A DNA stretch of 64,000 nucleotides, from the NCBI GenBank assembly GCA_027627225.1, contig JAPFQT010000411.1:69001-133000 (forward strand). The letters are read 5' to 3'. How positions within the stretch are numbered: position 1 is the stretch's first letter; each line of letters starts with the position of its first letter. The translations under genes and the position numbers were made by a program. Shown piece by piece: positions 12,930 to 25,627 of this stretch. The DNA comes from Congeria kusceri. Taxonomy: Eukaryota; Mollusca; Bivalvia; Myida; Dreissenidae. The notes under the pieces are model-generated. The model was given only the letters and a program-made list of their open reading frames with translations. It was not told the origin of the DNA and did not search any database.

Positions 12930-13790
12930 AAGAGCTGTCTCAGGACAGCGCGCTCAACTATTCAACCGCATTGTCAGAGTTATCGGCCTTTATCACTACA
13001 ACAAAAGAGGCATAATTCTCCTAAAATGCTTGTCACAGTTATATGCCTTGGTCAGTGGCGTTATATAATGATCTTGAAGACATGTGTGATCTTTGAATTG
13101 ATTATGTGTAGCAGATATAGAGACAATACTACTAAATTGCAGGTCAGAGCTATGGGCCTTGGACAGTGACCTTATATAATGACCCTGAAGACATGAGTAA
13201 AGTTTCAACTGAATATCTGTAGTAGTTATAGAGATATAGAGTTGTTGCACACAAACTTTAACCTGAATTTATAAGTACAAAAAGGGGCATAATTCTGCTA
13301 AATTGCAGTTCAGAGATATGGATCTTGGTCAGTGACCTTACATAATGACCACAAAGATATATGAAGTCGCAATGGTGTAGTGGATATGGTGTCTGCCTTG
13401 GGACCGGGAGGTCCTGGGTTCGATCCCCACTCAGGGAGCGTTCTCAAAATCTTTCCAAAGACACCAAGTACTAGTTTTTCCCAGGAAACGGACTCAAGAG
13501 TGTCTCTATAAGCCAAAGACTTTCGATGCAATCAAGCTATCTGTAGTAATTATAGAGATATGGAGTTGCTGCACGCAAACTTTAACCTGAAGTACAAAAA
13601 GGGGCATAATTCTGCTAAATTGCAGGTCAGAGTTATTGGCCTTGGTCAGTGACTTTACATAATGACCCCAAAGACATGTGTGAAGTTTCTTTTAAATATC
13701 CGTAGTAGTTAGAGAGACATGTACTTGTTGCACACAATCCCTTAACCTGAATTTTCTCTTGCACACAAACCTTAACCTGACTTTTCTAAG
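12930..13790. repeat. Tandem interspersed repeat (GGGGCATAATTCTGCTAAA units)
   Basis: About four units carry the same order: 'AAAGGGGCATAATTCTGCTAAATTGCAGGTCAGAGTTAT', then 'CTTGGTCAGTGACCTTATATAATGACC', then 'GACATGTGTGAAGTTTC', then 'TATAGAGATATGGAGTTGTTGCACACAAAC'. Two more units lie at 15865-16215, so the family brackets the 14-kb array. One unit is interrupted by a SINE at 13364-13540. Confidence 0.75.
13364..13540 (+). mobile_element. tRNA-derived SINE, copy 1
   Basis: An A-box-like TGGTGTAGTGG (13373-13383) and a B-box GGTTCGATCCC (13417-13427) sit in a tRNA-like head, followed by a non-tRNA body (CTTTCCAAAGACACCAAGTACT, CAGGAAACGGACTCAAGAGTG). The body matches the minus-strand copy at 25628-25800. 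The acceptor and anticodon stems do not fold as a tRNA gene, so I read it as a SINE. It is inserted in a unit of the surrounding tandem repeat. Confidence 0.82.
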
Positions 13791-14069
13791 TACAACAAGG
13801 CTTGCCACAGGATGTGACGTATTCCCCCAATGCATATGCTTCTCAGAGGAAGGCAACACAATGTCATTTACATGTTGGCAAAAATTACGCTTCCTACAAA
13901 AAGAGTTATGCTCCTTGTACTCTGCACTTCCTATCGATGTCCTCTATCATTATATGAAGTTTCATTTGAATCCCTTTAACGCTAATGGAGTTACGCTCCG
14001 CACCAGAAAAATAAACAAAGGGCAATAACTCTGTAAATATTGAAGAAACAGTTATGGTCTTTTTGCTCT

Positions 14070-15560
14070 GCAAACCGTTTTTGTATTTTTAGTAACATTG
14101 ACATTGACCTTGATCTCACCCACCCCATATGCAATCCAAAGCGTGGTCTAGATACAAGGTATCAATGTTTGAAGTTTCATTCAAATATCTTTAGAGGAAA
14201 CAATTTTTCTATTTTTAGTAATGGAGACTTTGACACCACCCACACTATATGCAATCCCAAGCGAGGTCTTGATATAAGGTATCTAGTTATCTAGTATGAA
14301 GTTTCATTAAAATATCTCGATGCATTGTTAAGTAATTAAGCTAAAACCATTTTTCTATTTTTAGCAATGATGACCCTGACCCCACCCACCACATATGCAA
14401 TTCCAAGAGAGGTCCCAATATAAGGTATCTATGTATGAAGTTTCATTAAAACATCTTGATGTGTTTTCAAGTAATTAAGTGGAAACCATTTTCTATTTTT
14501 AGTATCTGTCACCTTGACCTTGACAACACCCACCCCCATATGCAATCTCATTCAAGGCTTCGATATAAGGTGCATATGTATGAAGTTTCATTAAAATATC
14601 TTGATGCGTTCTCAAGTTATTGAGAAGAGACCGTTTTATAGTTACGGTCACCTTTATGTTGACCCCACCCCATATGCAATCGTAAGCAAGGTCTCAATAT
14701 AAGGTATATATGTATGACCTCTCATTAAAATACCTCGATGCATTCTAAGTTATTGAGGAAAAATCTTTTCTTCTATTTTTAGTTACGGTGACCATGACTT
14801 TGACACCGCCCACCCAATATGCAATCCTAAGCGAGGTCTCGATATATGGTATCCAAGTATGAAGTTTCAATTAAATATCTTTATGGATTCTAAAGTTATT
14901 GAGCAGAAACCATTTTTCTATAATTAGTAACTGTGACCTTGACCGTGACCTCACCCACTCCATATGCAATCTCAAGCAAGGTCTCGATATAAGGTATATA
15001 TGTTTGAAGTTTCATTAAAATATTTCTATGCATTCTCAAGTTATTGAGTGGAAACCATTTTTCTATTTTTAGTAACGGTGACTTTGGCCTAGACCCCACC
15101 CATCCCAAATGCAATCCCAAGCGAGATCTTGATATAAGCTATCTTTGTATGAAGTTTCACCAAAATATCTCGATGCGTTCTAAAGTTATTGAGCAAAAAC
15201 CGTTTTTCTATTTTTAGCAATGGTGACCTTGACCCCAACCACCCCATATGCAATCCCAAGCGAGGTCTTGATATAAGGCATCTATGTATGAAGTTTCATT
15301 AAAATATCTTAACGCCTTCTGAAGTTATTGAGCGGAAACCATTTATCTATTTTTAGTAAGGGTGACCTTGACCCCACCCACCCCATATGCAATCCCAAGC
15401 GAGGTCTCAATATAAGGCATCTATTTATGAAGTTTCATTAAAATATCTCGATGCGTTGTCAAGTTTGACCCCACCCACCACGTATGCAATCCCAAGCGAG
15501 GTCTTGGTATAAGGTATCTATGTATTAAGTTTCATTAAAATATTTTAAAAAGTTGATGCC
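14070..15560. repeat. Tandem array of about 10-11 units, about 145 bp each
   Basis: Each unit reads roughly 'CCATTTTTCTATTTTTAGTAA..GTGACCTTGACC', then 'CCCACCCCATATGCAATCC', then 'AAGCGAGGTCTCGATATAAGG', then 'TATGTATGAAGTTTCATTAA' and 'AATATCTCGATGCATTCTCAAG'. Units vary by substitutions and small indels, and the one near 15460 is shortened. Frames across it are periodic and show no protein signature. Confidence 0.88.
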
Positions 15561-15864
15561 GCCACCCCCCGTCCGCCTGCAGGCCCAACGACATACCCCA
15601 ATCTAATAACAGAAATTATTCTTTGAAAATTTGGTTAACAAATGGCAATAACTTGATAAATATTGAAGAAAGAGTTGTGGTCCTTGTACTCTGAACTTCC
15701 TCTCATTGTCCTCTATCATTAAATGCAGTTTCATTTGAATCCCTTTAATACTAATAGAGTTATGCTCCGCACAATAAGCTTGACAGACAGACGGACGGAC
15801 AGAGGGAAGAACCGACAGACGATGCGATAACCATATGCTCCCAAAGTTCCCTTCGGGAGCATAA

Positions 15865-16215
15865 TAAGGGGCATAATTCTGCTAAAATGCTGGCCACAGT
15901 AATGGGTCTTGGCCAGTGACCTTATATAATGACCCTGAAGGCATGTGTGAAGTTTCAGTTGAATATCAGAATTCTGTAGTAGATATAGAGATATGGAGTT
16001 GTTTCACACAAACTTTAACCTGAATTTCTTAGGACAAAAAGGGGCATACTTCTGCTAAAATGCTGGTCACAGTTATGGGTCTTGGCCAGTGACCTTATAT
16101 AATGCCCCTGAAGCCATGTGTGAAGTTTCAATTGAATATCTGTAGTTACAGATATATGTACTTGTTGCACGCAAACCTTAACCAGAGCATTACGCAGACG
16201 AATAGGTGAGTAGTG
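15865..16215. repeat. Two further GGGGCATAATTCTGCTAAA units
   Basis: Same family as 12930-13790: 'GGGGCATA.TTCTGCTAAAATGCTGGTCACAGTTATGGGTCTTGG' occurs twice, each followed by CAGTGACCTTATATAATG. Immediately before it, 15780-15865 holds a 'GACAGACAGACGGACGGACAGAGGG' tail and 'CCCTTCGGGAGCATAATAA', the usual 3' end of these mollusc repeats. Confidence 0.7.
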
Positions 16216-16541
16216 TAGCTCGAGCTTATCAGTGAATAGTCGAGCTAAAAATGTAAGTACTCAACACGTCACCTGTACTTGTAAAGCAACAGAAGGGTGA
16301 TTTTGGCAGGCAGATAATCGAACATTATCAAATATGTCGGCATAGGTTTTTAAACAGACATAAATACTGTTTGCATAAACATATATCGCACTACTTCAAA
16401 AGGTTTCTATTGCACGCATATTTATTACCCATAATAGTCTATATTTAATGTACTCTGTATGTTTGTCAAGACCATATAGAGTTCATATGCTGACAGTAAA
16501 TGCAGTCAAACATTCAGTTCTATAACACTAAACTAAGTTAC

Positions 16542-16611
16542 CAGGCCTGCTGAACAGTCGGCCTGTTACTGGGAGGATCGTGTCCACAGCCTCTTCCTTG
16601 GTCTCCCCAGC
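16542..16611 (-). CDS. Possible isolated 70-nt internal exon of an unidentified gene
   Basis: On the minus strand a 70-nt segment lies between an acceptor (CATTGCCAG|GCTG) and a donor (CCTG|GTAACT). It is much less AT-rich than its surroundings. One frame reads AGETKEEAVDTILPVTGRLF, and a second frame is also open. I do not recognise the protein and see no partner exons nearby with confidence. It could belong to a gene with long introns, or be a chance splice-like pair. Confidence 0.25.
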
Positions 16612-17755
16612 CTGGCAATGACATACTGAAGATGAACATAGAAATCAATGAGTACATACAAACATACACTTTTTATAAACTTTATTTTACTAATTCTGCT
16701 ATGGTGGTTATGTTTTTTGTTGCATGGTTTTATTTTATATTTGTCTTTTTCTTTTGGAACGCCCCATCAGTTATCTGCTCTGAATTTGGACTATTGGGGA
16801 CAAAGGCCCTCTAGGCTTGAAAAAGTGGGGACAAATTACAAAAATGTAGGGACACAGACAAAAAAAGTTGTTCACCTCATGAATATTTCCAAAGCAGATT
16901 TTTGTTTGGAAATGTACGTAGTAGCTGTTTTCATTCATGTTTGTTTTTATTTTCTGTTCAAAAAAGGATTGATACATAATACTGTGTTCTTAATTAATTC
17001 ATAAAATTCTGTTGATCAATGTTACACTGCATTCTTAAATACCTTATAAACTTGCATTATTAATTTTAATTTGAACAAACAAACAAATCTAACAAGGCGT
17101 TAATAATGAAACCTGTTAAAACTACAATCTGTAACAGTGTTACATCATCAATTAGCCGGGCATCCAAAACTGCATACCATTAGCAACACTCATAGCAACG
17201 GTGTCAGTAATTGACTTCAAACGTCTTTGATATTTCTGCCGAAATGCGGCTGTCGTCTAGCAGTTTTTCGCTGAAAAGCTTGTTTCATGCTTACAATTAT
17301 CGATTGAAACTACTGTATCTGAATTGTTCAAGCGCTGCCAATAAAGTGTTAATGAATTTGTGTTCTAGTGAAAAAATTGATTATAAATTGATGTAACGAT
17401 AAATGATATAAAGTTTACTAAATACGCCGAATGATATACTTGCAAATTGTGTGCGACCGCGGACCCGCTTACACAATTTTGGTGGGGAAGTTTATTTTTG
17501 CGCCAATGGCGCACGGCCGCATCCACGGCAGAACACTGGCCCCATGTATATGGACATATATCTTACGTGAATTCTGAATACAATAAGAATTTTGTTATTT
17601 TTCTAAATGGTACATTACATTCATATCGATTTAATGTCTACTACTAATAATCCTCCGCCTGCAAGTGTCATCGATGACCAGTGTTTATATCATTACAAGT
17701 TTTTGTGCAATCATTATAAAACTTCAGGTTAGTGTTAGTAGGTAAAAACGGAAGG
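16612..17755. other. Unassigned region
   Basis: AT-rich, with no convincing exon or repeat. A short GC-richer patch at 17447-17530 (GACCGCGGACCCGC, GCGCCAATGGCGCACGGCCG) has no identifiable function. Confidence 0.4.
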
Positions 17756-17770
17756 TTAACCCTTGCAGTG

Positions 17771-17931
17771 CTGAGACCGGATATATCGGGTCAAGCTATG
17801 GGTAACTTGGTCCATGATGAGACCCGATATTTCGACCAAATCTTGTATTCCTTATCGAGGGTTGAGCATGAAACTATTGTATCTGATATAGAAATGTCAA
17901 GCAGATACAACAGTTTCACGCTCAACCCTCG
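17771..17931. repeat. Two hairpin-forming inverted repeats
   Basis: Arms at 17856-17885 (CGAGGGTTGAGCATGAAACT...) and 17902-17931 pair over 30 bp with two mismatches and a 16-nt loop. Just upstream, ATATCGGGTC (17783-17792) pairs with GACCCGATAT (17821-17830). A TTAACCC start at about 17757 recalls a piggyBac-type terminus, but I found no matching right end. Confidence 0.7.
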
Positions 17932-18179
17932 TTATGTCCTCCACTTTTGGTCATTTTGCCATAAATACAAAACTGACATCCAATATGCTGTATATAATCC
18001 AATTCCTAATATAAAATTATGTTTAATTATTTCTATTTTCCAACCCCATTTACACTGTATACAAGAGAAAAATGCTGAAACCGCATTAAAGCCAGAATTT
18101 TCATTTTCCGATGGGGCTACATGTACAAGTCAATGTTGGTAAAGAAGAATGGAAGTTTCATGTTGATGATCTAAAATGT

Positions 18180-18700
18180 ATGCTGTAAAGTTTCATCAAG
18201 CTTGATCAAGAACTTTAGAAAATATGCCAGGAATACAAAACTTTAAAGCAAATTGTATTTTTAGCTCTTGTGGCCATTTTGTGCAGTGAGGCGGAACCAT
18301 TTGAATAAGTTTGGTAGAGTGTAAAGTTTCATCAAGATTAATCAAGAACTTTAGAAAATATGACAGGAATACAAAACTTTAACGCAAATTCTATTTTTAG
18401 CTCTAGTGGCCATTTTGTGCACTGAGGCGGACCATTTGAATAAGTTTGGTAGAGGAACACTTAACAAACATTTGTGTAAAATAATTTGAAAATCTATCCA
18501 TAGGTTCAGAAGAAAATGGCGTTGAGACATAATTCTATTTTTAGCTCTAGTGGCCATCTTGTGAAGTGCAACCATTTTTACAGGTTTGGTAGAGGACCAT
18601 CCAAGGAACATTTCTACAAAGTTTCATGAACATTGACAAAGATTTTTTTTTAATATGACAGGAATACAAAACTTTAACGCAAAATGTAAACGACATCGCA
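18180..18700. repeat. Short repeat units (TTAGCTCTAGTGGCCATTTTGTG type)
   Basis: About three diverged units carry 'GACAGGAATACAAAACTTTAACGCAAA', 'TTTTTAGCTCTAGTGGCCATTTTGTGCAGTGAGGCGGAACCATTTGAATAAGTTTGGTAGAG' and 'AAGTTTCATCAAG'. Non-coding. Confidence 0.7.
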
Positions 18701-18784
18701 ACGCCCGCCCAACCAACCGTTTTTTCGCTAATCCATAAGCCTAGATTTTTTTTTTAAAAATCTGGCTAAAAATTATAGTTTTGT

Positions 18785-19112
18785 CAATTGAGTTTTGTCA
18801 ATTGATCGAAGAAACATGGCCATCACATTAAACAATGATTCAATATTAATTATTTGCAATTCTACCATGATACTGACTAATTTTTCTATAGACAAAGAAC
18901 AAAATTATAGTTGTTAAACTACCTAATAAACAAGGCAAAAAGTAATGTTCGCATTTTTGTTGTTTATTGACCAATAAACAACTCTTTGTTGTTCTGATGC
19001 CTGGCTATTAAACCACTCGGAACAACGACCTCGTGGTTTAATTCCTATGCATCAGAACTCCAAATTATGTTTATTGGCCCATAAACAACAATAAATTGAA
19101 ACATATTTCTTA
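18785..19112 (+). repeat. Dispersed repeat family A, copy 3
   Basis: It shares GACAAAGAACAAAATT, TTGTTTATTGACCAATAAACAACTCTTTGTTGTTCTGATGC and GTGGTTTAATTCCTATGCATCAGAACTCCAAATT with copies 2 and 4. The stretch between ACTACCTAATAAAC and CGCATTTTTG is much shorter than in copy 2, so this is an internally deleted member. Confidence 0.75.
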
Positions 19113-20089
19113 AATAAAATAAATATCACTTTGAAGCAATCCTGTTGGCCTTTAATAGTCGAAGTGCTGACAAAAGCTTATTACATCTTAACTAACTGCT
19201 AGAACATTCCTGGAAATCATTCTATGTTTGGAGATGGGCTCTGCTTTGTCATGGTCTACAAACTTCACATTTTGGAGCAATGTCTGTAATATCTCTGTTC
19301 TCTGTATATTTTTAAAACGAAATATTCTAAAAATAATTCTAAAGAGTTAATCCAACAATCAGAACATAGATTAAGACATAGATTACCATTTCCTTGGTTT
19401 TCATAAAGATAACAAATATGTGATAATTTCATATGCTTAAAAATCAACACCTTTGGTTCCTGGCAAAAAAGTCATGAAAACTTCTTTGTAAAGATCTGTG
19501 AACATAATCTTCAGCATTAAAGCAATTAATATCATTAATAAATATGAATGAATGGGTAAAACCAATCCCTCGAGGGATTTTATTTGTTACAAACTAGAAA
19601 TGGGTCCACAGACATGGATACCTCCATCTATGCAGCCTTTCTACATAGCGCCGCTTTGTCTGTATGCATACAAATCATTTTGCAAAAGGAGAATTGTCCT
19701 TTTATAATGTACTTACTGCTAATATATTATCTTATTCTGTAAAATAAGTTGAGGTATAACAAAATAGTTTTAGTCCTGACAAATAATCAACAAAGGGTAG
19801 TATTCAAAACTTTCATGCAATTATGAGTTCTGTGCAGAATAAACCGAATGCCTAAAATCATTTTTAGACTGTTGGCGGAAGCCATCAATCTTTTGAGAGG
19901 GTAATTTGCAAAACAGGCATAGTGGAAAAATACTTCTCTTTGCAGGCTACAAGTCAGTAAATCGAAACCTGAAAAGATCCTTAATTGTTCAAAACAGCAA
20001 AAATTAATGAATGTTTTCTTAACTTTTTATTATTTAAGAGAATGTATTTCAGGTGTATTTTAATGTGTATATCAATTGATTTATTACAA
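19113..20089. other. Unassigned region
   Basis: AT-rich. No exon, RNA gene or repeat boundary that I can defend. Confidence 0.4.
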
Positions 20090-20555
20090 ATACAGTGTCT
20101 AGACAAGATTCTGTGTTTGCTAAACACACTTGCCCCCGATTGGTGCTGGGTAGCCCATTTCTTAATCCAGATTAGGTCAAGGTCAAATTGAGGTTGGGTG
20201 ATATGGGTGGATGGGGAACGGTCATAAGTAAAAACTGTGTAAATATCCAAGTGTTGTAGTAAGTGGTGTTGGTGCTAGACGAAACGGTAAAATCTAGTTA
20301 ACCAAGAAATGGCACTTTTGAATCATTATAAGTCCAAATAAGGTCAATGTCAAAGTCAAAGAAAGGGTGGGTGATATGGGTGGATAAGGGAATGGTCATA
20401 AGCAACAACTGTGTAAGAATCAAAGTGTTGTAGTAAGCGGTGTTGGTGCTAGACAAAACGGTAAAATCTACTTAACCTTGTCACGGACGGAAGGAAGGAG
20501 GGACAGGACGATCACTATATGCCTCCTTCATCAAGTTGCCGGGGGCATAAAAACA
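20090..20555 (+). repeat. Dispersed repeat family B, copy 1
   Basis: It begins near AAGATTCTGTGTTTGCTAAACACACTTGCCCCCGATTGG and ends CTATATGCCTCCTTCATCAAGTTGCCGGGGGCATAAAAA. Internal sequence (GGTCAAGGTCAAATTGAGGT, TGGGTGATATGGGTGGAT, GTGTTGGTGCTAGACGAAACGG) is itself duplicated. The same order occurs at 42096-42512. Confidence 0.82.
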
Positions 20556-21119
20556 GTCAATTCATTAAAAATGTCCACTAACCCCGGCAGAAAAACAGTC
20601 AATTCATTAAACATGTCCATTAAATTAAGGTGCTTCGTTGGTTACTTTTCACTCGTTGTGAAAGTGTTATTTCTCATTACCGATTCTTATTCTGAATATT
20701 TTGACAAATTCTGTAATGTGTTAATTTTAAACTGTAGTATGGAAAATCTCGAGCACGCATCATATGACCTACTTTTGATTCAGTAGGCTACGAATCACTT
20801 ACAATCGATGCTCCTAACTACCACGCTTTATCGATTATTCTGCATGGTTCGTTGCTGATTGACTTGCTAACTGGCATTTATATAATTCCATTTGCATTCG
20901 ATAACTGGCTTGAAAAATATTTATTCATTACTTACAAATACATATTGTATTGCAAATACATGTCGTATAACAAATACATGTCGTATGTACTATTAAATAG
21001 GAAGCCATATTATTAAGCTTAAAGGTAGGAAAATAAAATTCATTCAAACAAATGTTTCCTGTTTTAGGAAAAATGCACTCATAATTCATATGATTTGTAT
21101 TTCTGCCAAATTAAATTGA

Positions 21120-21835
21120 AAATTCCTGCATGCATTACAATATTATGCTCTCGACAATTATTTGACCTTTTACCTTAATTAGTGACCTTGAAGTTTCAGC
21201 TACAGACCTGGTTTTTAAATGCCACATGTCGTCTCATAATGCTTATCACTTCTGCCAAGAAATTTGAAAATGCTTCCATGTGTGGCAAAAGTATACTTCG
21301 GTCAAAGTCAATGACTTAAACTCTTATATTTGACCTTCAAGTGTGACCTTGACCTTGGACCAAAGGACCTGGTTGTTGCACACCACATACTGTCTCATAA
21401 TGCTTATCACTTCTGTCAAGTAATTTGAAAATCCTTCCATGCCATACAAGAACTGGTTCTTGCCCACGACACACCGTTGCACAATGTGTAACATTTGTGC
21501 TAAGTTATTTGAAATTCCTTCCATGCTGGACAAAATTATGCTCCAGACAGGGTCTATGGTTTAAATTCTCATATTTGACCTTTGACCCTTAAGTGTGACC
21601 TTGAATTTGGACATAGGAAAATGGTCCTTGTGAGTGAAAATGGTCCTTGTGAGTGACACACCGTCTCATTATGCTCATCATTTCTGCTAAGTTATTTGAC
21701 AATCATCCAATGCTGGACAAAGTTATTGTTCTGACAAAAATCCGAACATACAAACATACATATGTACGTACCCATGGGCAGGGTGAACACTATAAGCCCA
21801 AACATCATTGATGGTGGGGGCATAAAAAAGTTGCA
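21120..21835. repeat. Repeat with recurring TGACCTTGAC / CACACCGTCTCAT units
   Basis: Four diverged units carry 'TTTGACCTT..AGTGTGACCTTGA', 'CACACCGTCTCATAATGCTTATCA' and 'CTTCCATGCTGGACAAA'. It ends with CAAACATACATATGTACGTACCCATGGGC and TGGTGGGGGCATAAAAA, the GGGGGCATAA terminus seen elsewhere in the window. Confidence 0.7.
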
Positions 21836-23400
21836 CATGATTCTAAAACAATAATATTTATTACTTGTCAAACAAGAGTTTGATTTGCGTCAATGACTCA
21901 GCACCACATCAATGAATGTGAAAAGCAGTAAATATTCTATTGTCAGAAGTTAGTGGAGGAAATTATGTTACCTCTTATATCCATTTAACCATCTAAAAGG
22001 CACTTTACATTATGCTGTTTTAATATATTGCTGTATTATCAGAGAGTCTGTACTATCAGAATAGCAAAGCTTTCATTCTAGCAAGGCATAAGCTTCCTTT
22101 ATGAGTAATAATACACCCATAATTTTGGCACCCAGTACCAAATCATAACTGCGATTACAAAGAAATGTCTTAGAATAATAGCAACAGATTAACAACTTGA
22201 CTATGAAATGAGCTGGATATATAGAGGCCACACCACTGAATTTTATTGATTCTTAGTCCTTTTTACACCATCACAGTGTAAGGGTCTGCCCAAATCATAA
22301 TATTATTTAGGACAGATGTTCTTCCATGCAATAAAGAAAGACCTGATACAACAGTACACTCCCTAAATTACTGAATTTGTCCACTAAAAAAGCATGGAAA
22401 TCATATTTTTTTGAACACCCAAAACATGAAGAATTCTATCGTTAAATTGAAGAAACTTTGACTTAATTATATTTATTTTGCTCCAAGTGCAGGACAACAC
22501 TGCTACTTGACATGAAAATTACAAAAATCCAATGTTCACAGATTTAATCTACAAATATTGCCACTTATTTTCTAACAATTATGATTACGAAGCAAACCGA
22601 ACAAATATGTGACCACTTTAAAGATCTTCGTATTGAAACGTCCTTCAGTGAAGCTAGCGCCCTTCGTTAGATCAGAGCTATAGCAATGACATCAAAGCAT
22701 AATGGTAGCACTCAATGTTAACAATTTTGTATGTAATTATGCTTATACTCGATTAGATTAGCCCGCTGTGAAAATTATAATTGGACCATAGATCATTCAC
22801 GATCTGTTCAGACATTCAACAATTTATGAATACAGACTAAGTGTATTTATAATAGCATATGAATGCACTACAAGCACTCAAGTGCTTACTAGGATTATAA
22901 AATACCCAACTATTTTGACTACATTGACAAGCACTCTGACATTTTCAAATGATATGTTGCTATTGATTCGTTTTAACGAGGTTTTGAAAGCTTTTGTTAA
23001 AGGGGCGTATCAACAGCTAACACAGAATTATATTTAAAAAAATAACATTGTATTTTAAGAAGTATTTATTAAACGACTGATTCACACATGCCGGGTCTCG
23101 GTTTTAAAACCAAAGAGTAAAATATAGTTTTTTATGATAGTAACGAGTTAACACCGTGACACTTTTCGCACCAACATTTAGTAGTAGTAGTAAAATCAAT
23201 ATGATTAAAATATACATTAAATAGTGCTATGTATATGTGCACCATTGATAACTGTACAGTAGCGTGGAAAGGTTTACATTGAAAAGCGCAATTTGGTAGG
23301 AGTTAGTTTAATCCTGCTGAAACCATGTATCGAAAGACAATTTTTTGGCATTGTATCTATTTTTTGTGGATCGCAGCTGGGCAATTTTCTTGCGCACGAG
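21836..23400. other. Unassigned region
   Basis: AT-rich sequence with no recognisable exon or repeat family. Confidence 0.4.
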
Positions 23401-24902
23401 AATTTTAGGGAATGCAAACTTACAATACTGGTTCAATGTCTACCATTAATTGTAGCATAATATTGTGGATTAAAATTTACCGAATTGTTTACATAACCGG
23501 TTAACACAAAGTTATTAACATATCTTCGACATACACTCTAGAACTTAGGCTAATTATCAACATATTTTCTCATTGTATGTCATGAACAGAATGTTATTTA
23601 CATTCACATCAATGAAATAACTATTTTGTTAAGCCTATTGGCATGCTCTATTCATATCAATTGTACCAATGGCTGGGATCTCGGTTACACAAGAAATGGA
23701 CACGGGACGATCTTTGGCCACAGTCGTCGGCACAATTTCCTTCACGGGACGATTGCAATGTCACATTGAAAACGCTTTTAAAATGGTATATTGTATTTAT
23801 TATGTTCAATTGTTAAGCATATTGTGCATTCTACAGTTGGGACTATGTACTGAAACATTAGTGTACATTACATATGAAGAATATTATATATTTCTCTGGA
23901 TTAAATGACAACATAATGCTCCAAATAATGGATGCGTATATTCAATATTTATAATTATGAAAACATGTGTTCAAAATATCTACAAATGTTATCAAAGTCT
24001 TAGAAAAAATTTAATGTATGATGACACATTTTAAGCTCAAAGATGGCCCAGTGTCCTTTGCTTTTCTTACCCAGATCCAAGACAGTGGGTCCATGATTCC
24101 CTAGAGTGAGTTCAACGCGCTCCAGATCTTTCTCAAAACAGCATGCATTTTGCAGTGTACAGCAATTTACATGCATCAATTAGCTTCCAAAGAATCATAA
24201 GCCCGAATATTTCAATAAATGGGGAATTTATATTTATAAACTTTCTATGCATGTTAATTTGAATTGCGGTTGCATCTTAGTAAATTTTTTATAGAATTGT
24301 ACATTTCTATCAACGTCTCCAGTAGACGTTATTCAATATATAAAAGATATTACATCTTTATAAAATTTGGTGAAAGAAGTCATATACTTCGAAATGTTAT
24401 TTATGTTACTTCAAAATGTTATTTATGTTACTTTTACTTCATTTACCTAGCATAAATACATTTTTCGCAATACTTATTATACACAGGAACCCTTGAAACA
24501 TCATATTCCCACCTAGTATAATTTTAAATCGCCACAGTCATAAAATTGTATGTTTGTGTTATCAAAAATGAAGTCATCATTATATCAAATGCGCTGAATG
24601 TTCCTAGAATATTGCTTTTCTTTGGGATACGCAGTATAGATGCTTATTTGACATCCAATATTTAAATATTGTATTAGATTACCACTAAAAATGAACGTAT
24701 GGTATATTACTTATAAATATATACACCTGTCTGATACATACTCATTTTCATTCATTCCCGCCATTATTTTCATACACTGTTAATTTGTTAAAATGACCTG
24801 ACAAATTCAGTTAACAATTATCTCAACATCAATTATTTTGGATATGGAGCTGTATTATCAGTTTATTCACGGTATAGATATTTATAATAATTGAATTCAT
24901 CT

Positions 24903-25243
24903 CAGGGATTTACAGGACTCAATTTTCTGCTTCAAATACCCCTAAATTTTGAGTCAGGACCCCTCCTATGTTTAAACTTGCATCCCATTGGATGCATAAT
25001 TTTTCTGATATGTTGATACAATTCAGTATTAAAATTAATTATTTCATGAATGTAATTTATAAAATTAATAACATTATTTTATAATGCCTTCATTCTATCT
25101 TATTGATACAAAACATTCAAAATGTTGATACAAATGCAGACAAAACACTTGAATAGGACCACCACTTTTATTGAGAGGACCCCTAAATATCAACCACCTG
25201 AGTCCTGTGAACCCCTAAAATTTAACATTGATGTAAAACCCTG
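24903..25243. mobile_element. 341-bp MITE, hAT-like ends, inside inverted-repeat arm 1
   Basis: It starts CAGGGATTTACA and ends TGTAAAACCCTG, with outermost termini CAGGG(A/T)TTTACA in inverted orientation. CATCT flanks both sides (24898-24902 and 25244-25248). Arm 2 keeps the uninterrupted sequence (AATTTATCTCAAATTT on its complement), which confirms the boundaries. The interior is non-coding, with GGACTC / GAGTCC and CCCCTAAAT blocks. The hAT assignment is inferred from the terminus; the apparent 5-bp duplication is shorter than the usual 8. Confidence 0.78.
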
Positions 25244-25627
25244 CATCTCAAATTAATTATTTGGGTCCTAGAAGTTTTCTTATGGTGTCCAAAAATCTGG
25301 GTTCGAAAAGTCTCCTTACATAGGTCAATACTGAAAAATCTGGGGACTGAGAAGTTACGTAACCAATCATCATGGCCCTCTGTTATGTTTCGGGTAAAAA
25401 TGATATATCAATATTAATTTCAACACCATTGTCTTTTTTAAAGACATTTCTTGTTTCTTATATATTACTTCTACTAGAAAAATATATTAATATACCTTAT
25501 ATTAATATGTGTCTATATATTTACAGGAAATACCGTAGATATGCCCCCTTTAAAGTCTTTGTGTGACAAAAATCAGCAACATGTTGCTATGCTGCAGTGA
25601 CCAATGGCACATAATTACACTATAGTT

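Noticed and set aside
12657..13169. 170-codon plus-strand frame
   Set aside because: Its second half is in the GGGGCATAATTCTGCTAAA repeat. The first half (12660-12840) is open in two frames and followed by GTATGT, so an exon is conceivable, but I recognise no protein.
13364..13440. Candidate tRNA gene
   Set aside because: A- and B-boxes are present, but no paired acceptor stem forms and the body matches a second dispersed copy; it is a SINE.
17732..18142. 136-codon frame
   Set aside because: It runs through two hairpins and AT-rich sequence without domain similarity.
23400..24218. Extension of the large inverted repeat to 23.4 kb
   Set aside because: Only a 20-bp block and weak surrounding similarity support it; not enough to include in the arm coordinates.
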